The position numbers were made by a program, and so were the translations under genes. The notes under the pieces are model-generated. The model saw only the letters and a list, made by a program, of their open reading frames with translations. It was not told where the DNA came from and made no database searches. 34,981 nt of DNA from Ignavibacteriota bacterium (lineage in GTDB: Bacteria > Bacteroidota > Ignavibacteria > UBA10030 > UBA6906). The DNA is taken from positions 60,204 to 95,184 of the forward strand of contig PMDK01000085.1 in assembly GCA_003154425.1 (NCBI GenBank). Reading direction: 5' to 3'. This document shows positions 9,501 to 16,894 of this stretch, in pieces (position 1 is the stretch's first letter; every line of letters begins with the position of its first letter).

Positions 9501-10614
9501 TGACCCCCTTGAACAGCAACTGACGAATATATGGCAGAAGCTTTTCGAGAAACGACCGATCGGTGTCCGGGATAACTTTTTCGAACTCGGGGGGCACTCG
9601 CTCATGGCGGTGCGCCTCTTCTCGCAGGTGGAGAGGCTGACAAAGAAGACATTGCCCCTGGTGACCCTGTTCCAGGCTCCTACAATAGAACGGTTGGCGG
9701 GCGTCTTGCGCCAGCAGGGGTGGGAGGCGCCGTTCTCGTCGCTGGTCCCCATCAAACCGGGAGGCTCGCGCCCTCCCTTTTATTGCGTGCACGGGGTGGG
9801 GGGGAATATCCTCGAGTTTGAGCACTTCTCGCGCTATATCGATCCTGACCAGCCGCTCTACGGGCTGCAGGCTCAGGGACTCGATGGGAAGCGCCCCCGG
9901 CATTCGAGCGTGGAAAAGATGGCCGAGCATTACATCGCCGAGATCCGTCAGTTTCAGCCTGAAGGTCCCTACTATCTGGGCGGATCCTCATTCGGGGGGA
10001 TGGTGGCGTTCGAGATGGCGCAGCAGCTGAACGCGGGGGGGCAGGGGGTGGGTCTGCTCGTTCTGTTCGACACGAATGCCCCGGGCTACCCCAGATACCT
10101 CCCGACGACTACCTCGCTGAAGAGGATGTTTGACCACATGAGATTCAGGGTGGAACTGCACTGGGGGAATATCAAAGTCGCCCGGCCTGCGATCCGGCGG
10201 GAGTACATCGTAGCGAAATCGAAAAGATTCGTGAAGCAGTACAGGGCCAAAATAAAGCACAAATCGCGCGGGGCCGTCAAGAGCCTGCGGGAGAGGATTC
10301 TCCCGCGGGCGATACGTCAGGTTCAGAAGGGTGGGCATCAGGCGCAGAGGAAGTACGAAGCGCGGCCGTACCCCGGCAAAGTGACGCTTTTCAGGGCGAC
10401 GGAACAGCCCTACGGAGTCATCCCGGATCCGGCAAACGGGTGGGGACGATTCTGCCCGGGCGGGCTGGAGATCCTCGACATTCCGGGGCATCACGGCGCG
10501 ATCATGCGGGAGCCCCGCGCACAGTATCTTGTGAAAACGCTCATGGACTGCCTCACGAAGGCGCAATCGGGCGCGCATGGACGAGCGGGCGAACACCAGA
10601 AAGGAGACTCATAG
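6499..10614 (+). CDS. Nonribosomal peptide synthetase terminal module, C-A-T-TE
   Basis: This 1371-residue protein holds one elongation module and a release domain. The condensation domain (about 20-450) has HHISSDG from residue 155. The adenylation domain (about 475-985) has VIYTSGSTGKPKG near 630, NAYGPTETT near 771 and A10 lysine K977. The carrier serine is S1034 in LGGHS. The type I thioesterase (about 1085-1360) shows GSSFG with nucleophile S1164, probable acid D1191 and histidine H1332. By-eye specificity residues are D-A-E-H-L-G-A-I-A-K, which I cannot assign to an amino acid. Between the acid and the histidine is a strongly basic lid segment (about 1207-1294). The start ATG overlaps the PPTase stop (ATGA), and its stop overlaps the GTG of kdsD by one base. 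As the only protein here with a thioesterase, it should be the last step of the assembly line. Confidence 0.94.
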   Translation: MRNGMDHEMLQKRISRGAVEGAPPLSFAQQRLWFLDQLDPGNSAYNVPVLLRVDGPLNIAVLKQSVEEIVRRHEALRTVFRSTDGQPVQEILPPRSLDLAVTDLQALPPGDREARGVHLAGEEAMKPFDLSRGPMIRVNLWQVDAEAFLLLVTMHHISSDGWSIGVLMTELVSLYDAYVAQKPSPLPDLEIQYADYAAWQRLWLQGEVLERQLSYWKRQLAGAPPVLELPPDRPRPAVQNMRGRQQPVVLSRELTEGLKALSRRHNVTLFMTLLAAFETLLHRHSGQSDILLGVPIAGRVRAETQGLIGFFVNTLVMRADFADDPTFAELLRRVRRTSLESFEHQDLPFEKLVEELHPERDPSYNPLVQVMFAFENAPMPAAPSHVLKLHPLRIESGTTKFDLTLTLYDEDGLRGFFEYASDLFDPDTIRRMEGHFQTMLRGIIADQEQRVSMLPLLTESERQTLIVDWNRAGTAAPTTATVQELFEAQVNRTPDADALGFGDRRLTYRQLNRWANQLSHALRAQGVGPEVPVALCMEQSLEMMMAVIGIFKSGGAYVPVDPQNPPERIAFILTDTRPAVILTQRALLDRLPAVPGRVLCIEPDFSFPGPDSGENLPLEVTPDNLAYVIYTSGSTGKPKGVQITHRALAIHSLETVQCYGLCPTDRMLQFFSLSFDASLEQIFPPLICGAMVMVRDVEVWSPAEAYRKVGELGLTVLHMSTAYWHELAQGWSSLPGPSLRLRLVLVGGEAMMRASVDLWQQGPTEGVRLLNAYGPTETTIAATTYEVPARDPKTAAVAARGIPIGKRRGDRSLYILDGHRQPVPIGVAGELYIGGDTVSRGYLNRPELNEQVFLPDHLSGTPGKRLYRTGDRARFLAGGDVEFLGRNDSQIKIRGFRVELGEIESALVSHPSVAESAVLVAGEGGVEKMLVAYIVWKEGAAASTAEVRAYLGDRLPGYMVPSVYVPLKAMPLTSNAKIDRRALPAPDASKVERVTDYIAPRDPLEQQLTNIWQKLFEKRPIGVRDNFFELGGHSLMAVRLFSQVERLTKKTLPLVTLFQAPTIERLAGVLRQQGWEAPFSSLVPIKPGGSRPPFYCVHGVGGNILEFEHFSRYIDPDQPLYGLQAQGLDGKRPRHSSVEKMAEHYIAEIRQFQPEGPYYLGGSSFGGMVAFEMAQQLNAGGQGVGLLVLFDTNAPGYPRYLPTTTSLKRMFDHMRFRVELHWGNIKVARPAIRREYIVAKSKRFVKQYRAKIKHKSRGAVKSLRERILPRAIRQVQKGGHQAQRKYEARPYPGKVTLFRATEQPYGVIPDPANGWGRFCPGGLEILDIPGHHGAIMREPRAQYLVKTLMDCLTKAQSGAHGRAGEHQKGDS

Positions 10615-11609
10615 TGCAAAGTGATCCGGTGATTGCATCGGGGGAAATCCTCGACGTTGCCAGGGCCACGCTCCTCGCCGAGGCCGAAGCGATTCGGGTG
10701 GCCGCCGGGCGGATTGACGAAACGATGGCGCGGGCCGTGCAGTTGATTCTCTCGAGCAGCGGCAAGGTCATTGTCCTCGGCATGGGGAAATCGGGGCAGA
10801 TCGGTCAGAAAATCGCCGCGACGCTCTGCAGCACGGGAACCCCCTCCGTGTTTCTGCGCGCGGCCGAGGCGACGCACGGGGACCTGGGCATATACACGCC
10901 GGGCGATCCGTCAATTCTGATATCGAAGAGCGGAGCGACGGCGGAGCTCGTGAACCTGATACCGACATTGCGGCAGTTCAGAACCCCGCTGATCGGGATC
11001 CTGGGGAACCTGACGTCACCGCTTGCGCGTCAGGTGGATGTCGTGCTCGATGCGCGGGTCGCACGGGAAGCGGATCCCCTGAATCTCGCCCCCACATCGA
11101 GCACCACGGTGGCGCTTGCCCTGGGCGACGCGCTGGCCGCGGCGTTGATGCAGGTGCGGCGGTTCAGCGACGAGGATTTTGCGCGCTACCATCCCTCGGG
11201 CCAGCTTGGACGGAACGTCCTTCTTCATGTTGCCGATGTCATGCATGCCGGCGAGGATGTCGCCTGGGTATCCCCCGCGGACAGCCTGCGCAAGGTCGTG
11301 ATTGCGATGTCCCGGCATCCGTTGGGCGCCGCATGCGTTGTGAATGAAGGAATGGAGTTGGCCGGTATCATCACCGATGGGGACCTGCGGCGCGCACTCC
11401 AGGCTCACGACGATATCCGGCCGCTGAGCGCAGCGGACATCATGACCGCCCACCCGATATCGGTGTCTCCGTCCGCTGCGCTGAAAGATGCCGCGCACAT
11501 CATGGAGGACAGGCCGTCGCAGATTTCCGTGCTGCCTGTCATCGACGAAGGACTGCACTGCGTCGGACTCCTGCGCATCCACGATATCTACCAGACCGGC
11601 CTGACGTAG
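10614..11609 (+). CDS. kdsD: D-arabinose 5-phosphate isomerase, KdsD/KpsF type
   Basis: The enzyme interconverts ribulose 5-phosphate and arabinose 5-phosphate, the first step to Kdo, the inner-core sugar of LPS and a linker sugar in some capsules. The 331-residue protein has an N-terminal SIS sugar isomerase domain with GMGKSGQIGQKIA around residues 55-67 and AEATHGDLG, followed by two C-terminal CBS domains. This is the full KdsD/KpsF layout, and E. coli KdsD is of similar size. The start is GTG 10614: AGGAG lies 7-8 bases upstream, the family N-terminus begins there, and it overlaps the NRPS stop by one base. That coupling puts a Kdo-pathway enzyme in the same transcript as the NRPS. Since KdsD and KpsF (GutQ) share motifs, it may be either the housekeeping enzyme or a cluster-specific copy. 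Confidence 0.93.
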   Translation: MQSDPVIASGEILDVARATLLAEAEAIRVAAGRIDETMARAVQLILSSSGKVIVLGMGKSGQIGQKIAATLCSTGTPSVFLRAAEATHGDLGIYTPGDPSILISKSGATAELVNLIPTLRQFRTPLIGILGNLTSPLARQVDVVLDARVAREADPLNLAPTSSTTVALALGDALAAALMQVRRFSDEDFARYHPSGQLGRNVLLHVADVMHAGEDVAWVSPADSLRKVVIAMSRHPLGAACVVNEGMELAGIITDGDLRRALQAHDDIRPLSAADIMTAHPISVSPSAALKDAAHIMEDRPSQISVLPVIDEGLHCVGLLRIHDIYQTGLT

Positions 11610-11697
11610 GAGAGCGAGTGCACCATAGAGCGATCCTGATGAACGCGGGTCTGTCGGCGGCGGGCGCGACGGCCCGGCCCGGGAGACCGATATCGCG

Positions 11698-13245
11698 ATG
11701 ACATCCGCCATCAAGCATTCGCGGACGAGGAACTTCATCGCCGGCATCTTCAGCGGGTACGTGATGATGTTCGCCACCGTTGCGGTGGGGCTGTGGCTGA
11801 CCCCCTTTACGCTGCGGTTCCTCGACCGCCAGGAGTACGCGATCTTCGCGCTGATGAGCGACGCGCTCATGTGGCTCGGGCTCCTTGACCTTGGCATAAC
11901 GGCGGGACTGCGCGCCAAGGCGGCTCATCTGGCCGGTGCACCGGACCAGGAGAGGCTCAACAGGCTCGCGAGCACGGCGTTTTTTTCCCAGAACGTCATC
12001 GTCGCGGCCGTCCTGCTGGTGGGAGGAGGTCTGGCGTTCGCCTTCCCGCAGTTTTTTCCGGTCCGGGCGGACCTCCACACCGAGGCCACGAATCTGATGT
12101 TTCTGATGGTGCTGGCGCTCGTGTTGTCCATGGGGACGCAGACATTCTCGGCTCTGCTGATCGCGCACCAGCAGATGTACATGGACAATGCCCTGGGGCT
12201 TCTGAACATCGTGACGCGGACCGTGCTCACGGTCGTTCTCCTGAAAGCCGGCTGGGGGCTGTACAGTCTGGGGATCGCAAACCTCGCCGCGAAGGCGACC
12301 TCTTCGGGACTTGCGGTCGTGCGGACGTTCCGGCTGATTCCCGGGCTCCAGATCCGCCGCCGCTTCGCCTCCTGGGAGGTGCTCCGTAGCATCGGGAGCC
12401 TGGGTGTGTGGTTCAGTCTGGGGGGGCTGGCTCAGATCATCATCGGCGGTCTGGATCGGATCGTCACTGCCAAGCTCGTCTCGATGGAAATGGTGACGAC
12501 GCTGACGCTCACGAGCAGGCTCTACATGTTTTCGGGAGGGCTGATCCTGCTCGTGACGGACACAGCCCGCCCCATGCTGGGGCAGCTGATCGGCCAGAAG
12601 AAAATGGGGGGCGTGTTGAAGATCTACCGCGAGCTGTTTGCGGTGTCTCTCGGCTGCGCAGTCGTTCTCGGGTACAGTATCTGGGCGGGGAACGAGAGCT
12701 TCATCAAGACATGGGTGGGCCCGGCAAACTACGGGGGGATGGCGCTGGACACTGTGCTGATCATGAACTTCGTCGTCGGTTTCTGGGTACGGCCGAACCG
12801 GGCGGTCCTTTCGGCGTCCCTCATCGTCCGTCCCCAGTCGCTGAGCCAGATCCTGGAGGGAGGTCTGAACCTCCTTCTCTCCATCCTGCTCGCGCGCCCG
12901 TTCGGCGTCGTGGGTATCGTGATTGCGGACGGGATCGCAAGCATTATGGTGTCGTGCTGGTACATGCCGTACCTGACGGCGAAGTTGTTCGGTATTTCGT
13001 TCGCCCGGTTCGTCTGGGACGATATTTCGCGCATCCTCCTTCTCGGGCTCTGCCTGGCGCCGATTGCATACTGGGCGAGGCTCATGGCGAACAGCGTGTC
13101 GGGATACGGCGGGGCGTTCCTCGGGGCCTCGATAACGGGGTGCGCGGGGCTCCTGATGCTCTGGTTCGTGGTCTTCACCAGCGGGGTCCGCGGGAGGGTC
13201 ATTGAGTACGCGGTAAAACTGAGGCAGACGGTCCTGCCGTCCTGA
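11698..13245 (+). CDS. Wzx-type polysaccharide flippase
   Basis: This 515-residue integral membrane protein has repeated hydrophobic segments through its whole length (about 12-14 predicted helices), with a short basic N-terminus and a conserved-looking first helix pair (FIAGIFSGYVMMFATVAVGL, then LDRQEYAIFALMSD). This is the pattern of the PST/MOP superfamily of lipid-linked oligosaccharide flippases, which move undecaprenyl-diphosphate-linked repeat units across the inner membrane. GGGAG lies upstream of ATG 11698. Its place at the head of a run of glycosyltransferases fits the Wzx/Wzy-dependent pathway. No short sequence motif defines Wzx, so the call rests on topology, length and context. 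Confidence 0.85.
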   Translation: MTSAIKHSRTRNFIAGIFSGYVMMFATVAVGLWLTPFTLRFLDRQEYAIFALMSDALMWLGLLDLGITAGLRAKAAHLAGAPDQERLNRLASTAFFSQNVIVAAVLLVGGGLAFAFPQFFPVRADLHTEATNLMFLMVLALVLSMGTQTFSALLIAHQQMYMDNALGLLNIVTRTVLTVVLLKAGWGLYSLGIANLAAKATSSGLAVVRTFRLIPGLQIRRRFASWEVLRSIGSLGVWFSLGGLAQIIIGGLDRIVTAKLVSMEMVTTLTLTSRLYMFSGGLILLVTDTARPMLGQLIGQKKMGGVLKIYRELFAVSLGCAVVLGYSIWAGNESFIKTWVGPANYGGMALDTVLIMNFVVGFWVRPNRAVLSASLIVRPQSLSQILEGGLNLLLSILLARPFGVVGIVIADGIASIMVSCWYMPYLTAKLFGISFARFVWDDISRILLLGLCLAPIAYWARLMANSVSGYGGAFLGASITGCAGLLMLWFVVFTSGVRGRVIEYAVKLRQTVLPS

Positions 13246-13289
13246 CCGTCGTACGAGGACACAACAAACGAGGAAGGTCGCTGCTTCGT

Positions 13290-14537
13290 ATGCCTGAAAT
13301 CGTCATGATCACAGCCCGTGGATCGGTGCATCACGCCCGACCCCTGCTGGAGCACTTCGGGGGGCGGGCCGTCGCGGAATCGGACCGGCTTCCGGCGAGC
13401 CTTGCCGCGCATTCTCCCGAGCTTGTCATCACGTTCGACGAGCACGACTGTGAGCTCGGCATGCTTACCGGGGAGATGGCGCGGCGGAACGTCGCCACGC
13501 TCCAGATCATGGACGGCATACTGGAGTGGCGCAGGACCTGGCAGTACCCGACGTCGGCGCAGAAACGCCCCCTGAACCAGCCGGCGCTTGCGCACAAGAT
13601 CGCCTGTCTGGGACGGGCCGATGCACGGATCATGGAATCGTGGGGGAACGTCGGGAAGTGCGAGGTCGTTGGGAGTCCCCGTTTTGACCACCTGGTGCGC
13701 GAGGGAAGAGCGATGCGGCTGAGTCCGGTCGCCGGACGCCCCCTGCGTCTGCTCGTCATGACCGCCAAGACTCCCGGGTTCACTCCCGCGCAGGTTGAAA
13801 CGACGTTCGCCTCGCTGGCGGATATCCGGGACACCGTCGGTCAGAGGCAGGACGTCGAGATCCTCTGGCGCGTCACGCAGAACATGCACAAGGATCTTGG
13901 CGTTCGTGACACTGTGCGCGATGTGACGGGGGGGGAGCTGCATCAAATGCTCAGGAACGTGGACGCGGTGATCACGACGTCGTCCACCGCGATGCTGGAA
14001 TCCATGCTGTGCGGGTTGCCGACCGCGCTTCTCGACTATCACAACTGTCCTCACTACGTCGCCGCAGCGTGGCGCATCTCCTGCAGGTCGCAGATAGAAC
14101 CGACGGTCGAGGCGTTGAGAGTTCCGCCGCTCGAGCGGATGCTGTATCAGGACTACTGCCTGCACGACGGCCTTGCATGCGCGACGCCTGCGCTGCCGAG
14201 GATGGTCCGGCTCATCGAGGAGATGATCCGGATCCGGAGAGAACAGTCGGGTTCGGGGAGGGGGGAACTGGTGTTTCCCCACCGTCTCGTGGAGGATCCC
14301 GCGGAGCATGTCTCCTGGCCCAGCAGGGAGTTTGACCTCAGCAAACTCTATCCGGGCCATCCTGTGTTCGGCCGCACCGACATCGTTGCCATGCAGAATG
14401 AACTCGAGGCGGCTCTCGGAACGGTGGAGCGCCTCCACGGACAGGTCGACGTGCTGACCCGCCGGCTTCACCGGATCCCGGGGTACCTGCTTGCCGTCCG
14501 TCTCGGGAAGAAACTACGCCCGCGGTGGCCGCGATGA
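13290..14537 (+). CDS. GT-B-like glycosyltransferase with coiled-coil tail
   Basis: I do not recognise a named family with certainty. The 415-residue protein begins MPEIVMITARG and has a central stretch GSPRFDHL near residue 130, and TTSSTAMLESMLCGLPTALL near 232-250. The second element resembles the donor-binding loop of GT-B enzymes of the capsule, CDP-glycerol transferase and UDP-GlcNAc 2-epimerase fold classes. No EX7E motif typical of GT4 is seen. The C-terminal 45 residues, from DIVAMQNELEAAL on, form a heptad-like, probably coiled-coil segment ending in a basic tail (GKKLRPRWPR), which may serve for membrane contact or oligomerisation. GAGGAAGG lies 12 bases upstream of ATG 13290. Its stop overlaps the ATG of the next glycosyltransferase. 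Confidence 0.6.
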   Translation: MPEIVMITARGSVHHARPLLEHFGGRAVAESDRLPASLAAHSPELVITFDEHDCELGMLTGEMARRNVATLQIMDGILEWRRTWQYPTSAQKRPLNQPALAHKIACLGRADARIMESWGNVGKCEVVGSPRFDHLVREGRAMRLSPVAGRPLRLLVMTAKTPGFTPAQVETTFASLADIRDTVGQRQDVEILWRVTQNMHKDLGVRDTVRDVTGGELHQMLRNVDAVITTSSTAMLESMLCGLPTALLDYHNCPHYVAAAWRISCRSQIEPTVEALRVPPLERMLYQDYCLHDGLACATPALPRMVRLIEEMIRIRREQSGSGRGELVFPHRLVEDPAEHVSWPSREFDLSKLYPGHPVFGRTDIVAMQNELEAALGTVERLHGQVDVLTRRLHRIPGYLLAVRLGKKLRPRWPR

Positions 14538-15694
14538 AGACGATCCTGATAGCACATTCGCTGCCATACGCGGTGAGCGGTGCGGAGCTCGCGATCGCTG
14601 ACATGATCGACAAAACCGGAAAAGACTTTCGGTGCATCATGCTGACGCCCGGAGAGGGGGACCTGTCGGCGTACTACCGCCGGAGGGGGTTTGAAGTCAT
14701 TGCGAAGATGATCCAGACCAGGCGGCGCCGCTACCCCGGCCTCCACCTGGCGCAATCGGCCTATTACGCGCGCTACTTCCGGAAGCGCGGCATCGACGGA
14801 GTCGTGTGCAACACGTTTGCCGCCGCGGCGCGCGTGGGGACGCTGTGCAGAATGGCGGGGATCCCGCACGCGGTGTACGTCCGTGAGTACATCCGGAACA
14901 TCCCGCTCCACCGGGCGATCCTCCGGAACGCGGATCTCGTGTTCGCCGTCTCCGCGGACATGGCAGCGTACCTGCGTGAGTTCATGGACCAGCGAAAACT
15001 GTCCGTGGCGCACGACTACATCAACGCTGAGCCGTTGATGCGTCGCGTCGAGGAACATCGGCGGGCGGGAACACGGCTGCTCCCGTGTGATCCGGGCGGA
15101 CCGGTGGTCGGCTTCGTCGGCCGGCTCACGCCGTACAAGCAGCCTGAAGTGTTCATCGCGATGATCCCCCATGTGGTCAGGGCGGTGCCTGGCGCCCGGT
15201 TCGTCGTTGTGGGGGCCGCACACCCGTCGTCGGGCGACTACGAGGAAAGCCTGAAGAAGCTTGCCGTCACACTCGGGGTGGACCGCGTCGTGCACTTTAT
15301 GGGCCAGCGCAGTGACGCCGTGGAGATCATCTCGGAACTCAGCGTCCTGTGCCTCACGTCGGACCGGGAGCCCTTCCCCCGGACGGTTCTCGAGGCCCAG
15401 CTGGCGGGATGCCCCGTCGTCGCGGCGAATTCCGGCGGGTGCCCTGAACTCGTGGAGGAGGGATCGACCGGCCTCCTGTTTGATTCGACAGGCCCGGATG
15501 CCGCCGCGGGGCTGGGAGAGCAGGTCATCCGCCTTCTGCGGGACTCCGGACTCGCGGCGACGTTGTCGGGAAAGGCGAAGCAGAAGGTCCTCGGGGCGGA
15601 AGGAAGTCTGGAGCCCGTGAAGAATCTCGAACGGCTCCTGGATCGCCTGACAGTTCCCGGGACAATGGATCACCTGACGGGGGAGGACCGATGA
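14534..15694 (+). CDS. Glycosyltransferase family 4
   Basis: This 386-residue cytoplasmic enzyme of the retaining GT-B type probably adds one sugar to the lipid-linked repeat. The N-terminal domain opens with TILIAHSLPYAVSGAE. The C-terminal donor-binding domain has VGFVGRLTPYKQPEVF, FVVVGAAHP and the EX7E pair E279/E287 within DREPFPRTVLEAQLAGCPVV. ATG 14534 is in an ATGA overlap with the previous stop; GTG 14525 is an in-frame alternative three codons earlier. It ends in another ATGA with the next glycosyltransferase, so genes 13290, 14534 and 15691 form one coupled block. Donor and linkage cannot be read from sequence. Confidence 0.9.
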   Translation: MKTILIAHSLPYAVSGAELAIADMIDKTGKDFRCIMLTPGEGDLSAYYRRRGFEVIAKMIQTRRRRYPGLHLAQSAYYARYFRKRGIDGVVCNTFAAAARVGTLCRMAGIPHAVYVREYIRNIPLHRAILRNADLVFAVSADMAAYLREFMDQRKLSVAHDYINAEPLMRRVEEHRRAGTRLLPCDPGGPVVGFVGRLTPYKQPEVFIAMIPHVVRAVPGARFVVVGAAHPSSGDYEESLKKLAVTLGVDRVVHFMGQRSDAVEIISELSVLCLTSDREPFPRTVLEAQLAGCPVVAANSGGCPELVEEGSTGLLFDSTGPDAAAGLGEQVIRLLRDSGLAATLSGKAKQKVLGAEGSLEPVKNLERLLDRLTVPGTMDHLTGEDR

Positions 15695-16878
15695 AGGTCG
15701 GGATCGTGGTCAGGCTCACTGAGCCCGGCGGAGTGCAGTCCGTCGCCCTTTCGCTCGCCAGGGGGCTGAACGGAAAAGGGATCGTTCCCGACATTCTCTG
15801 GGATCTCCCCCCCTCCGCACCGCTCGTTGCCTCCTGGGGGGTCAACGTCGGGTTCCGGCGGGTCAAATTCCCGGTTCCCACACTGCGGATCGACAGGATG
15901 TTTCTCAGCCTCCGGTATCTCGCCTATCTGGTGAATGCCGTCGATGGAGAGCGCTTCCGGGGTCAGTATGATTTTGTGTACACCGTCAACCAGGTGTTCG
16001 TCTTTCCGGCGGATTTCCCGCACCTCTACTATCTCTCGGGTCCTCCCTTACTTCCGCAGCTGGAGAGCCCCCCGCCGGGTGTCAAAGGCGTCCCTCTTGC
16101 GGTGTTCAAATGGGTGTACAGGACATTCTGGAGAAGATACCGGCCCATTTATGACTATCAGCCGGGAAGCGACTTTGTGATCAATTCGGGCTACACCGCG
16201 CGCCTGTTCAAGGAGGCCCACGGCGTGGACCTCCCTGTCGTCCATCCGCCGATAGATCTCTCCGGACGGAGTTTTGACGACGGGGATCTTTCCCGCCGCG
16301 ATTCGCTGGTTTTCTTCTCGAGGATTGTGGCGTACAAGCGCCCTGAAATGGTCATGGATCTCGCCGGGCGGCACAGGGATCTCCGGTGCGTCATCATGGG
16401 CGGCGTGCAGCCTCACCGCCGACCGTATTACGAAGGGCTCAAAGCGAAGTCCAGGGAAGCGGGGCTCGATATCGTGTTCCTTGACAACCCGTCCGATCAG
16501 CGCGTGCGGGAGGAGCTTTCGCGGGCGAAATTTTACGTGTTCCCCGCGGTCAATGAGCATTTCGGCATGACCACGCCTGAGGCGATCGCCTCCGGGGCAA
16601 TCCCGTTCGTGCATGATTCAGGCGGGCAGCCGGAGATTGTGAATGACGAACGACTGCGGTTCGCCGACCCGGAGTTTTTCGAGAAGTTCCGGCGGCTGGC
16701 CGAGAGTCCCGAGCAGGAACTCAGGTCGATACGGCAGCGGCTCGTGGCGCACATGAGTGATTTCTCTGAAGAAGCATTTCTTTCCAAAATGCTTCCCTAC
16801 CTTGAAGGGAAGCGCTTGACCGCCACCCCGGCGAACGGGGCGGGAACTCTCCTTTCCGGTGAAAAGCATGGCAGGTAG
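15691..16878 (+). CDS. Glycosyltransferase family 4
   Basis: This 395-residue GT-B enzyme has the glycine-rich N-terminal acceptor loop RLTEPGGVQSVALSLA, a donor domain starting FFSRIVAYKRPEMVMDLAG, and the EX7E pair E289/E297 in NEHFGMTTPEAIASGAIPF. It overlaps the preceding GT4 by ATGA at 15691. Its own end overlaps the possible upstream starts of the ligase/polymerase gene. The NEHFGMTTPEA form of the loop is seen in mannosyltransferase-like GT4 enzymes such as ALG11/WbaZ relatives, but that is only a weak hint to the donor. Confidence 0.88.
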   Translation: MKVGIVVRLTEPGGVQSVALSLARGLNGKGIVPDILWDLPPSAPLVASWGVNVGFRRVKFPVPTLRIDRMFLSLRYLAYLVNAVDGERFRGQYDFVYTVNQVFVFPADFPHLYYLSGPPLLPQLESPPPGVKGVPLAVFKWVYRTFWRRYRPIYDYQPGSDFVINSGYTARLFKEAHGVDLPVVHPPIDLSGRSFDDGDLSRRDSLVFFSRIVAYKRPEMVMDLAGRHRDLRCVIMGGVQPHRRPYYEGLKAKSREAGLDIVFLDNPSDQRVREELSRAKFYVFPAVNEHFGMTTPEAIASGAIPFVHDSGGQPEIVNDERLRFADPEFFEKFRRLAESPEQELRSIRQRLVAHMSDFSEEAFLSKMLPYLEGKRLTATPANGAGTLLSGEKHGR

Positions 16879-16894
16879 CGCGGGGGAAATAACG

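Noticed and set aside
12729-14471. Long open frame on the - strand (580 codons) spanning the flippase and the GT-B-like gene
   Set aside because: It crosses two genes on the other strand, has no ribosome site context and a low-complexity basic composition; treated as a coding shadow.
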